DNA of 64,000 nt, from positions 15,557,240-15,621,239 of the forward strand of contig NC_049979.1 in the NCBI RefSeq assembly GCF_000003815.2. Reading direction: 5' to 3'. Position numbers and translations under genes: made by a program. Source of the stretch: Branchiostoma floridae (Eukaryota > Chordata > Leptocardii > Amphioxiformes > Branchiostomatidae). Every line of letters begins with the position of its first letter. Position 1 is the first letter of the stretch. Positions 40,001 to 50,200 of the stretch are shown piece by piece. The notes beneath the pieces were generated by a model. The model had not been told where the DNA came from, ran no database searches, and saw only the letters and a list, made by a program, of their open reading frames with translations.

Positions 40001-41504
40001 CCAATTCAGGAAGAGTACCTTGAGAACATAATGCCCACTCTAGAATTAATCTCCTGCTATTTCCTCATACTTATGAAATGCACATGTCTATATAACAAGA
40101 TGTGCCAACCTTCACAATACCTGATCGCAAGCCCCAGTCCATGTGATCATTTCAGCAAATTGAGATGTGTGTTTCCATAAAAACTTCTAATTTTGATTAT
40201 TCAGATTATGCTTTATACTTTCCAAACTTGTGCAGCAGGAGACCGTGTTAGTGAATGCTTTCAAAGCAGCAGCATTTTTTCTAGTCCTAGTGTTGATATT
40301 CCATAGATCAATACAGAATTTATCACGTATGCTCTATATACCATATGGCATTCTTGTGTGTGTTGTCCTGGGTACATAACAAGTGGTTGCATTAGTGGTT
40401 TTGTGGATATCTTGGGCTACTCATAACTCCCTATAAAAGACTTATGTTTAGAGCCTGAAAGGACTCCATTAGGCTTCCAATTCATTGTTAATTGCTTGAC
40501 GTCAGAGGTTGATACTATTCTCATTATTTGTATCTGGGTCCCCTGAAATTCTACTCTCTGAGTCATTGTCCTGTTGTTTGTTTAATTTATGGATGACTAA
40601 ATACAAGCCAAGTGCCACAGTTTCCAGGGAAGGAAAGGAACAAATATTTGAATATATCTTCCAAGAAATCGTGACATTTTGACAACCTGCGTCTTGATTT
40701 GATATTCCACAGTAACTGGTTTATTCCTCACCTAATAAGACGCCGACACGTCAACCTTGCGACCTTTTGTTTTTAAATGCCTGGAAGCTATTCGCCATAG
40801 CGCACCCTTTAACTTTCCGACCTGTGATGTTTTCCAACCACTGTTGTATTATTCTACTATGACAAAAACACACACATATGTACCCTACCGTGTGGCTTGG
40901 TGGGTTCGGGTACAGGAACAGTCTGAGGTTTCTGTGTTTGAGGCCTGGTGGTGGGAGGCGGTGGCCTCTTGGTGGAAGGGACGCGGTGTGTAGTGACTGC
41001 CTTTGTGGTGGGCACACTGGTCACGGGCCGGTTCACCCCCTCACCCTCACTCTCCAGACCAGGCTCTGCAGGCAGCGGCTCGAGGTCTCCCGGGTCCCGC
41101 TTCATCATGCTGAGATAGCCGGAGTGCGAGGCGAAGGAACACCTGCCCTGGCAGCTGAACAGGTAGCAGTTCCTGCTGCTGTCAGCGCTTCCTGCGCCGC
41201 CTCCGCTCTCAAACACCGCGGTGTCGCAGCCGTCCGTGGCGCAGCACGTCTCTAAACACGTCTCCTGGTCCACCATCTCCATGGGAGAGTCCAGGAACAC
41301 CGCCTTGTTCTCCAGGGATTTCGTCGTCTGGATGATCTGGTTGAGATCAGTCCTGAAGAGATCCTCGCACACCGGCTCCGCTCCCTGCACCAGCTCTTCT
41401 TCCAGCTGCTTCAGGAGAGACGATATATTTTCATCTCCCTGGTAGGCGTCACCGGCGGACAAGAGCAGCAAGGACAGCCACCAAACTTTCCGTAAATACT
41501 CCAT
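37070..41504 (-). CDS. LRP11: LRP11-like type I membrane protein (MANSC, LDL-receptor class A and antistasin-like modules)
   Basis: Five minus-strand exons: 41,504-40,889; 39,623-39,404; 38,763-38,698; 38,133-38,020; 37,731-37,070. All four introns are phase 1. Exon 1 has a signal peptide (WWLSLLLLSAGDA) and a MANSC domain (about residues 46-132, with CLETCC, NCYLFSC and CSFASHSGYLSM), then a Thr/Pro-rich linker. Exon 2 holds an LDL-receptor class A repeat (CKRWEFQCDDGTCI, then the calcium-binding CVDGSDEAVC). Exon 4 encodes a six-cysteine antistasin-like module, including CRMYCAYGWDTDSRGCEICK. The last exon has a Pro/Lys-rich stalk, a transmembrane helix (LPLALGLAVTALLLLVVGC) and a short tail ending ADYLINGMYL. 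The full length would be about 558 aa. Exon 2 only joins exon 1 in frame if one C of a C5 run (39,584-39,588) is surplus. No PKD domain, present in human LRP11, was found. A 278-base gap in intron 2 could hide another exon. The name rests on architecture plus position next to PCMT1. Confidence 0.8.
38830..39107. other. Assembly gap (278 N)
   Basis: An unbroken run of N within the intron between exons 2 and 3 of the LRP11-like gene. Both neighbouring exons end and begin in phase 1, so a complete symmetric exon could be missing here without disturbing the frame. Confidence 0.99.
39714..39830. mobile_element. Partial MITE with TACTGTAAAT end and TTTCGCGG motifs
   Basis: TACTGTAAATACATTTAAG is followed by TTTCGCGGTAGCGG and TTTTCGCGGTGG, with CACCGTGAACGG further on. 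Elements starting TACTGTAAATGC with repeated TTCGCGG are common in marine invertebrate genomes. Only one terminus is clear, so the right boundary is approximate and the copy may be truncated. It lies in intron 1 of the LRP11-like gene. Confidence 0.45.
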
Positions 41505-41605
41505 CTTTCCTCTTAATGTATATCACTAGAGCATTCCTCTTCTTAATGGCGTGAAGATGTCCTTGACGGTCAGACTCCGAACGCTGCCATCTGTCAGCTC
41601 CTCCT

Positions 41606-41655
41606 CTCCAAAATGGCGATCGTAATGTGCAGTACGCCTGTGCGGAGTGACGTCA
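41606..41655 (-). promoter_or_regulatory. LRP11-like promoter: YY1-type site and consensus CRE
   Basis: About 105-150 bp upstream of the LRP11-like start codon lie an AAAATGGCG motif on the plus strand (41,610-41,618) and a perfect palindromic CRE, TGACGTCA (41,648-41,655). The surrounding 250 bp are CpG-richer than their flanks. This fits a TATA-less promoter. Confidence 0.45.
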
Positions 41656-41905
41656 CCCGTCCGTCCAGGTGAGAACGTATTCCCATCACGCACCTGTGCT
41701 GGTGCATCCAGAAAAACTGGTAGTCTACAACAAAAGCCACGACTCTGCATCTGTGCAGATAGTTGTCTGAAACAACAACAAATATCTAGCTACAGACATT
41801 TGGGGGGGTATGCTGGTAAACGCAATAACTTTTCCATTAGCGAAATAGTCGCTGCATAGACAGTTTTACAAGCGAAAATGCTGGCGCCATACAAAACCCA
41901 TGCAA

Positions 41906-42066
41906 GGAACACATTGAAAACTGAGAACTATTCCTCAAATCTCTGCTTCTAGCACAGTTTTCGGATTAAGGTGCTGCAGCACATGAAGAGGAAGGAAGGC
42001 GATATGGGGTGCGGTGCGGACTAAATCTGCAAGTACATCTTCTAACTGCCAGGAGTCGCTTCTGCA
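41906..42066 (+). pseudogene. Decayed fragment of a JHAMT-like methyltransferase
   Basis: This stretch aligns by eye with the first exon of the methyltransferase copy at 44,010: AGCACAGTTTT, TTAAGGTGCTGCAGCA, GGAAGGCGA, GTGCGG and ATCTGCAAGTACATCT recur in the same order and spacing. It has stop codons, small deletions around the SAM-binding motif, and no second exon. It lies about 400 bp upstream of the LRP11-like start and 2 kb before the fuller copy, with LINE tails between them. Confidence 0.8.
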
Positions 42067-42604
42067 TTAAGGAGAGGTCCTGTCACAGATGCTCACTATT
42101 GGTGATTCCCGATTCAGCACCATGGAGAGGTCCTGTCTGAGATACTGTAATATATGTAGTGAATCTTTTTAATTATGCGTTACTTTAAGCGCCTTATCCG
42201 TTGTACTGCTCTTTGGCAAATATTCAAAGGTGAGGTAATCTTTAAATCAACACAGTCACTCAGCATAACCTATGACCAACGAATTCAGATCACTCTCAAG
42301 AAGATGTGATACGTTACCTTTGTGCCAAACTCGATCATTCGCAGAAAAATGTGCATGTTGTAAAACCATTTGCATTGCCCTGGTAATTATTAGTGTAGAA
42401 AAGAGCTTATTGTCTTTAGTTTTACAGCCTTGCTGAGTGTGGCTTTGAAGGGTGCTCAATGGTTGTATGTTGTTTGGTTGTATACATATGCAACATCACT
42501 ATTCTATTTTTTCACAACAGTTATTGTCTTTTTCGAAAGAGCGCGTCACAACACTATAGTATTGGATAGTTGCTGTGGAAGAAATTATAGCATTTGTTTT
42601 GCCG

Positions 42605-43070
42605 ACATGGACTCAAAAAAGAATTAACGTTATAATGACAATGACAATGATCTTAATTGCATATTCTTGCCCAACATGGGCTAAATGCATTGTGTTGTAT
42701 AGCTAAAGTATGGGTATACAGTGATTAAATTTCATATTATCTACAGAGTCTCTGCTCTCTTTTTAAAACGTGTGAAAACAAATTGACAGATCTAGATCTT
42801 CTCCAGTGTATTGTATTCTTTTGTCGACATTATGTAGCGGAACATTTCGTCCTTGCATATTTATGGTCTAGTTGTAGTGTACTTATGAGAGATTTGCGCC
42901 TATCTGTGTACAGTGAGCATTCTACAACAAAATGTACTTCATTCTCTGTATAAGTATCATTGCAAAATGTACATATTCGGTCGTTTGGAGGAGTCTTGTT
43001 GTGTCTACCAACTTCAATTTGTAGCGGATAGTCGCTAATCCTTAGTTTCGCCATGGGCATGGCTCTGCGG
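42605..43070 (-). mobile_element. LINE fragment: C-terminal end of ORF2 and 3' tail
   Basis: A minus-strand frame (43,060-42,830) encodes KLRISDYPLQIEVGRHNK, then NDRICTFCN and NEVHFVVECSLYTDRR. This is the zinc-knuckle-like C-terminal segment (R..C..C....H....C) found after the reverse transcriptase in many invertebrate non-LTR elements. It is followed by a tail with TTTAGCCCATGTTGGGCAAG and AATTAAGATCATTGTCATTG. The reverse transcriptase is absent, so this is a 5'-truncated relic. Confidence 0.75.
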
Positions 43071-43179
43071 TGATCGAAATTGAAGAATGAAGATCTTTAG
43101 TTATTCTGTTTACGCACAATAACTGCAAACACAAGTAGACAAGAGAGCATCAGAGCATACCTCAGTGACCTACGTATCA

Positions 43180-43660
43180 GATGTAGGGAGATCTTTATTT
43201 AAACGTTCTTATCCAAATGGGCTAAATGCAGTGATTCGATAGTATTACATGGACTACTAAAGACTAGATACTATCACGAGTAGTGTTAGGAGCGAACAGT
43301 TGGATAAACAAAACATCTGGACTGGAGCTATGCTATCACTATAACTATTGTTTACATGTCTCTTCCTTCTTAAATGTATACGAACTCACATAATTTTTGT
43401 TGTACAATGTTGTCTGTGACTGTCATTACACTTACAAACAGTTCGTCTTTGGTTAACTGTTTATATCGTATTTCTACATATTGAGAGCACTGCTAAAAGA
43501 ATTGTGTATATCACTGTATACAGAACATTACTAAAAATACGGTTGGAATTACAAAGTGTGCAGAATCTGTCATTCGGAGGAGTCCGGTGGTATTTTCTCA
43601 CTTTTTGAGACAATTTGTAGAGGATGATCACTGCAGCTGATTCTTAATCTAGTAATAAGA
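43180..43660 (-). mobile_element. Second, more decayed LINE fragment
   Basis: Read on the minus strand, about 43,615-43,555 gives KYHRTPPNDRFCTLCN, related to the HNKTPPNDRICTFCN segment of the neighbouring LINE copy but interrupted by stops. A tail with CATTTAGCCCATTTGGATAAG and AATAAAGATC lies at about 43,185-43,230. The two fragments are in the same orientation, about 0.5 kb apart. Confidence 0.6.
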
Positions 43661-43924
43661 TGCCCTTATTTGTACCAGTACTGCGACGTACCTTTCAGAA
43701 CTTGTCGCGCTGCTCCATTGTTGTCACGGGGTCAAGGATGACATACTTTCAGCTGGGGTGTGTCATGGTGAATTCTTTTGTGAGGGTAACAACAAGATTT
43801 GGAAGGGTCCTACTTGCAGTTAATTTGGAACAGAGCTTGACAGAAAGTTTTGGAACTGTGTGTCCCAGCAATATTTGGAAGTATCACAGGAAGTGCGTGG
43901 ACTGTGGACCTGAGTTACGCACCA

Positions 43925-43998
43925 AACCTTGTAGTGGGGAGGGTCGAACCGCCCTACTTCCGAGTTTGAACCGTCCTACCTTCCGCCTGACCACGGTA
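43925..43998 (-). mobile_element. Possible tRNA-derived SINE remnant
   Basis: On the minus strand, CGTGGTCAGGCGG resembles a pol III A box and GGTTCGACCCTCC a B box, about 45 bases apart. Within it, GAACCGCCCTAC and GAACCGTCCTAC (plus strand) form a short duplication. There is no foldable complete tRNA, so this is at most a SINE head. It directly precedes the methyltransferase start codon. Confidence 0.3.
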
Positions 43999-44009
43999 AA
44001 ACCCAGACC

Positions 44010-44999
44010 ATGAACACAACGAAGGCTGAGCACTATTCCCAAAATCGCTCCTTCCAGCACAGTTTTGGGGTTAAGGTGCTGCAGCAGTACACAAAGTGGG
44101 AGGAAGGCGACACTGTTTTGGACGCGGGTTGCGGCACAGGCGAGATCTGCAAGTACATCTCCCAACAGCCAGGGGTCTCTTCTGTTGTGGGCTTTGATGT
44201 GTCTCCTGACTTCGTCAGGTAATTTTTGACTATTTCAAAGAGTATTCAAAACTTAGCTATTTGTAGCAAACTAGCAGCGGATGATTGAATATATTCTGTA
44301 TCCCCGATGTAAAACTGTTCAAGATTTTTGCCAAACTTTCCCCTTTTTTATACAATTGAAGTTTCAGTTTGTGAATTTGTCAGCAATACGTCATTTACTA
44401 TCATGGGACAATGTACTAACAACGAATGTCTATTACCCTGCAGCTATGCCAGTCAGCACAACTCCTCCCCAACGTATTCCATCACGTAGCTGATGCTTCT
44501 GACATATCTACTATCAAACCAGAGTGGCAAGGTGCCTTCAGTAAGGTAGTTTCTCTCTCCGTCCTTCACTGGGTCCAAGACAAGACTGCAGCACTGAAAG
44601 CGCTGCATCTTCGTGGCTTGCCAACATGACGAAAGTAAGTCTTACCGAACCTGGTTGAATATGGCTTCGCATCCCAACTGGAAATCCTACTTCACGGATT
44701 TCGTGCCCAACTTGTTTCCGTGGCCTGCCGATGATATCTCAAGCCACAGTAGTCGCCTTCTGGAAGGGTGCGGTTTTGAGGTCCTCTCCTGCCATGTCAA
44801 ACAGCATCAGCAGCCGTTCCAGTCTAAGGAAAAGCTGAAGGAAACCCTCCGTGCTATTTTCCCACACCTGCGCTACATTCCAGCAGATAAGCAGGAATTC
44901 TTCGACGACCTGTTAGAGATGGCGAAAGACATCCATTTTATATCTACAGATTACACAGGAACGGATGGCACTCTAGTTCTACATGCCCGAAAGCTGTGA
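44010..44999 (+). pseudogene. JHAMT-like SAM-dependent methyltransferase, two-exon copy with two frame lesions
   Basis: Exon 1 (44,010-44,218, donor AG then GTAATT) encodes a class I methyltransferase start with SAM motif I VLDAGCGTGEICKYI and GFDVSPDFV. Exon 2 begins at 44,444 after TTACCCTGCAG and runs to TGA at 44,999. It holds YASQHNSSP, HVADASDIS, VVSLSVLHWVQDKTAALKAL and a C-terminal part including NMASHPNW, FPWPADDIS and GTDGTLVLHARKL. Two lesions break the frame. A one-base loss at about 44,470-44,475 gives TAG at 44,488. After ALKALH (about 44,608) the expected LLKPGG segment is missing, with a frame change, before ACQHDESKSYRTW. The retained intron shows it is not a processed copy. 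The family includes insect juvenile hormone acid methyltransferase, but the substrate here is unknown. Assembly error is possible for the first lesion but less so for the second. Confidence 0.75.
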
Positions 45000-47296
45000 A
45001 TTCATTCATATTGGTTCATGTCGGAGGAAATGGGATAGAGACCCTAGATGTGAAAGAACAACGTATACATCAAACGATATGATGATTTCAATGTGGATAT
45101 GTTTCCATTCATATACATTAATATAGCATTACACATTAAAAGGACATATACATTGTGCATATACATGTATTTTATATATATATATATACATTTTTAACTG
45201 TTGAATTGATTTGTGCTATATGATTTTGAATCGTTGAACAATGTATTGTCATTGCAACAATTCAGTCAATTGGCTGCTACTGTGGGATACATTTTCTTTG
45301 ATCAAATAAGCATTGGTACAGATAAAACGCCTTAAAGCCAGCCTGAGTATAATATTTGCTTGGATAGTAGGTTGGTGTAAATTTTCTATGCCTTGTTATA
45401 GGTGTAGCCGGTTGTGTTGAAATCACATCCCGAAGCCTACCTTAAGGTGGTATATGTAGAGAGGTAAAATAGGTACAGAAATAAACCAAAACTACCAGTT
45501 CTCCTGTAAGTGATCAATCAATGAATCAAGAACATTAGGCACTGACATCGAGCAATTGTCTTTTCGATACGTCGCTGATGGACAACTGAATCCACAGGGA
45601 CATTGTGTGATTGAACACCTTCTTAAGGCGTCAAAATAAACGCAGTATGTTTTGTTTGTGGGCTCCAGTACAGATGGGTGTTTGTGGACTCTGATCAATC
45701 ACGTACTCGTTCCCTCGCCTGTCCAACTATGTTTGTCCAACAGAGGTCTGTGTACAACACACTGGGTTAATGACCCTACTTTCAAGTGTCCCCGGCGCTA
45801 AGAGCCATGAAGAATAAGCGTGTTATCTTAAGAAATGATGTCTCATCAAGACAGTCCACTTGACCTCTTGGCACATCAGAGATGATAGCCCATCAAACTG
45901 TGTGTAGTGTTTAGTGTAACTTGTGATGGACCTACTGGTTGATGGACCATACGTGTTGCCAATTCATATCATGATGTTTTTTTACATGAGCGAGGGCCTG
46001 TGTCCATTGGTCGGGCCTTCATTCAAACATTATGTGCCTTACCTTGGGGATTTTTTTTTCAAGATTGAAATATCCGAGTTTGCCCACTAGACCGCCCTCT
46101 CCAGGGCTTACGTGCATCACAGACAAATCAAGTCAGCATGCTATATATATATAAAAGGGGGTTAAGTCGTGAGTGAAAACAGCCGGAGCATGTGATTCGA
46201 ACACCCATGGGAGGTCGAAACCAACGTGTGATAAAATTCGAAAATCTGATTCTGGAATGAAAAATTACGATATGAGTTTCCGGGCAGCACTTATAGTAAT
46301 GAGACTAATGTGATATTCTCTGAGTTATGCTCTATCTCTCACACAGTAACCACATTAGCGCAGAACAGGCATCATAATGTCAAATTCAATCATTTTTTTT
46401 CAATTTCAGGACCATTAAAGGTTAATCGTTGTTCATGGTTTACTCATGATAGTTAACAGTTCCACGTTTGTGTTACTGTCTAGGTTGAAGGTTTCCATTC
46501 AAGTACCGCGGAGGGAAGAACAGAGCTTTAAGAATAGACAAAGGAAATGGTTTTACTGTGACGGCACCTGATCAATATGAAATGAATGTTTACGTTATGT
46601 GTCCTAGGCAAATACCTGTGAGTTTTCAGTGCGCAAATCGTCATTATCGTTAACAGTCAACATTAGTCAAGTACCTGGGAGCGCACCTGGAGAGATCCTT
46701 GTCCCAGAGTAAATTTGAACATACAGTTCCGTTTACAGGTCCGAGAGCGAAATGTTTACAGAGGATTCAACAATATTTGGGGGAAACACAGAGGGATCAC
46801 TTTCTCATGGGAATGGTATTAGTTGAGAAATCAATTCCTTATTGGCTGGCCGCCCAAGTTTGCTTTCAAGACACACAAAGCCATTTAAAGAGGCCCGCCC
46901 CTTCACTCTACAGACTTTAGTGCGAATGTCCCAACAAATCATCGATCAGTCCGGCAGGACTTGAGTCTAGTTTGACACGCAAGCGCACAGCGTGGACTCT
47001 GTTCAAAGACCCGCTCTCATCACGCCACCTTTCGCCTAAATCCGCATCAAAACATAGTCCCACTGTCCCTTCCTGTTGATGCTTCCAAAAGGAAATATCA
47101 TGTTGTTTGCGAATGCGTTTCTTTGAATGGGAAATAAGGGTCGTCTTAAGGGCCTGCCAGCTTTCTTCAGATCGCAGCAGTGTGGTGAGAGACGGAGAAT
47201 CCGTGAGTCGGCGGAGTGATCGTTACGTACCTGTGTCTCAGGTGTTTACATAGGGTAGCAGATCGCTCCACACTCCTGTGTCAACACAGCCCAGTC
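45000..47296. other. Intergenic stretch and PPP1R14 upstream region
   Basis: No exon was recognised between the methyltransferase copy and PPP1R14. A short TA repeat lies at about 45,175-45,190. A TATA-like TATAAAAGGGG lies at 46,150-46,160, about 1.1 kb upstream of the PPP1R14 start. The last 350 bases are CpG-richer and probably include the PPP1R14 5' UTR and promoter. Confidence 0.4.
46150..46160 (+). promoter_or_regulatory. TATA-like box upstream of PPP1R14
   Basis: TATAAAAGGGG is a strong TATA match within a short TA run. It could serve an upstream non-coding first exon of PPP1R14. No initiator or downstream exon was identified. Confidence 0.2.
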
Positions 47297-50200
47297 ATGG
47301 CCGCACGAGTCAGCTTCGGCTCTCCGTCCGACAGCGTCGCACCCAAGCCCGTCCAGCCGCAACAGGCGCCCCGGAGGAACGTCAAAGCCACGGTCAAATA
47401 CAACCGGGCCCTGCTGAAGCGGCGGTTAGAGCTGGAAGAGTGGGTGGACGAGGCGCTCAGAGATATCTATGAATGCGACGTGAGTACGGCTACCCTCCCC
47501 CACCGGATACTTCAGTTTGTGTAAAATTGTGTGCATTGCTGCGTTGTATGGGAACAGAATCTAGCTTTGTGGGCCAAACCTTGACCTCCTATTTCTAAAA
47601 TCGAGGACAGGGTGCAGTCTTAGAATTGCACACATTTAGTTACAGATCTTACGTAACCAACAGTATAATGTTAAGGGCAATTTGGGTCTTACCCAGGCCG
47701 CGGCCGTAAGAGTTTTAAGTGTGTGAGCAGCTCGTCAGGAACGTGTTGAAACAGTTCACACTTTCCCAGCGGTACCAATCCATTAGGGATGCACACATGC
47801 ATTCATGTAAAACGGACCAACAGATCCGATAAGCGTGTAAATGTGTGTAATGCTAGCGGGGAGTGAGCGGTTGAGTAGTGGCGCGTAACCCCACTGGTAG
47901 GAAGGCGGAACCACAGTCCCTGGAGGGGTATGGGAGGGAGGGGCACTGAAACTGGTCCCACCCCGTCATTAGCAAATAAATCAACCCACATGAAACAAAA
48001 TGGTTTTAGATAAACTACTTGATAGAGTGTGAAATCGCTTGGCTTCACCTTTTGTCAGACACATGCTGGGTAGATGTCTACTTGTTGTCTAGGGATATGA
48101 TGCCTCCCTAAGTTATTAGATTGATGATACTAGGGTAAACTATTCAATGTTGAATCATGAAATAGGCCATTAGTCCATGAACAATCTAGATAATTGAAAC
48201 AAGTCATTGGAAAGATAGGGAATTGGCCTTTGAGAATGGAAAGTTTCCCTCTCCTTAGCGGCCAGTAGCAATGTGGAACAGGCACTCCTACAGTGCACAC
48301 CCAGGGGGCAAAAGTTGAATATTGCCTCGCCTGAAATTTCAGGATCCCCCTTTGTTCCTGATGGATTATTATCCAGGCAGCCAATGGGGTGTGTGACGAT
48401 CTGGTTTCACTAAACCTTAGGACACCCTGGGCTCCTTGCGAAAACCCAGGCTGTGTAAAGAAAGTAGCGAAACAGAACACTTATTGTATCCAAACCATGT
48501 TCAACAACCCGTGACCAAGACATTTTGTGCAGTGGTCTTCTTTGGTTAGCAATTTTCGACTCTGCTAGCACACACTGGTAACATTCCCAGAGCACGATGG
48601 GCACCCAGCTAACAAAAACATCGCTAAAGGTTTGATTTGAGCGGACACAGAGCGGGTATCAATAATTAATGCTAGAACACAGAGCCATCATTGTACTGTG
48701 TGTCAGCTTTGATGAGGACCACTGCATTGTTAGCTGTCTCCAGGGTTGGGAACTGACTACAGGATTTATATTTCTAAGAGCCAGGGTTCAGTAAAAACAA
48801 CAACATTTTGGCATGCACGCATCTCATACCTTGCAATAATAAGAGTCTAAGGTCAGTACAATGTTGCTAGAAATTTTATGCTCCTAAGCAGGCTTAAATT
48901 CTAGCTTGGGAAGTTGCCAGTTTGGAGCTTAGTGTTGTGTTTGTTGTAAATTTAAAGACTGGGTGCTGGGTCAAGCCAAACAAGTCAAGTTGATTTACAG
49001 GGTGCAATCGATTGTTGAGCTTTAATGTGTTACATTGTAATGCGTCAATATTAGGCTTTGGGCTCTCTTTCCTATTACAAAACCTTCATATCAGTGAAAG
49101 CCCACTGGCGTAATTTGCAGAGTATGAAGGATTTACAACATGTATTTCCATGCAGGAACGGTAGCTATTTTTGAAATAATATGTACACAGGTGCCTTCTT
49201 GACATAGGAGGCAGAAAGTAACAGAAGCCAAGGCAGGCAGGACTGTGTGTATGTCACTGTGTGTATGTGTTATGAGGAGGAGGGCTATTGAGCTCAGAGG
49301 GTCACCCTGTAGATAGTCTCAACCAGACTCTTCTTTGGACAGAGTAAAGAGTAGAAATTGGACAGCTAACTTCACATTATATTTTTTGGTCCGTGCTGCT
49401 TGGTAAAGATTGTGCCATAGGTCAAGGTAGTAGCATTCTCATAATTGCACACACTGTTCACTCAAGGAAGGAACATTCAATCAACAGACAAGAAGGAGTA
49501 ATCAGTAGGTTCCAACAAGAAATAATCAGTAGGTTCCCTGGCGAAGTAATTGTCTAGTAGGCAAAAAGTTAATAGAGGTCAAGAAAGTATTCAAGGATAC
49601 AATCATGAAGGTATCCTGCCATTATAAAATGCCAGTTTTCCCAGAAAATCACCTGCTAGTCCTGTTATTCTTGGGGTTTGAATCAAAGGTCATGCAGTCA
49701 CCCGGCAGTCTACACAGAAGCCTTTGGCTGCTCCTGGGATTACACTAATTGAGCAATTTAGCCAGTTTGACGTACTTTGGAAATTCACATAATCATTTGG
49801 GAGAAATTACTCTAGCAGAACAGACTCCTTCCCTGGAGCGAGGATTCCACCAGGGAAGTGACAGATTAGTTTGTTAGTGAGATAACACTAACACAAAAGA
49901 CTGCTGATGTCCGATGGTTCCACAGCAACTTTGAACAGCTTCTTTTATTTTACAATGCAAACACTCTATAAATCTTAGTAGGTTCAAACAGCAAGCACTC
50001 AGGAGCCCTGACTGCGTAGATGCTGTTGTTATGAATTTTCTAGTACGAGAAATCTAAAGCAGAAATGCCAGGAAAGTTGGTATGTTTTGATGTATCTATT
50101 GCAAAGCAGCCACGGATGTAATCCGACTAAGTCCAGGGCTGAAGGCTAGAGAGAGCTTTGTAATCCTCGAAGGAAAAAGAAGCAGATTAAGTTTTTTGTG

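Noticed and set aside
43660..44013. 117-codon plus frame ending at the methyltransferase start
   Set aside because: It overlaps LINE and SINE remnants and shows no homology I recognise.
46165..46225. Possible tRNA gene on the minus strand (TGTTCGAATCAC)
   Set aside because: A B-box-like string alone; no A box or cloverleaf could be built around it.
47278..47472. Second frame over PPP1R14 exon 1
   Set aside because: It is an out-of-frame shadow of the real exon, which splices in phase to three further PPP1R14 exons.
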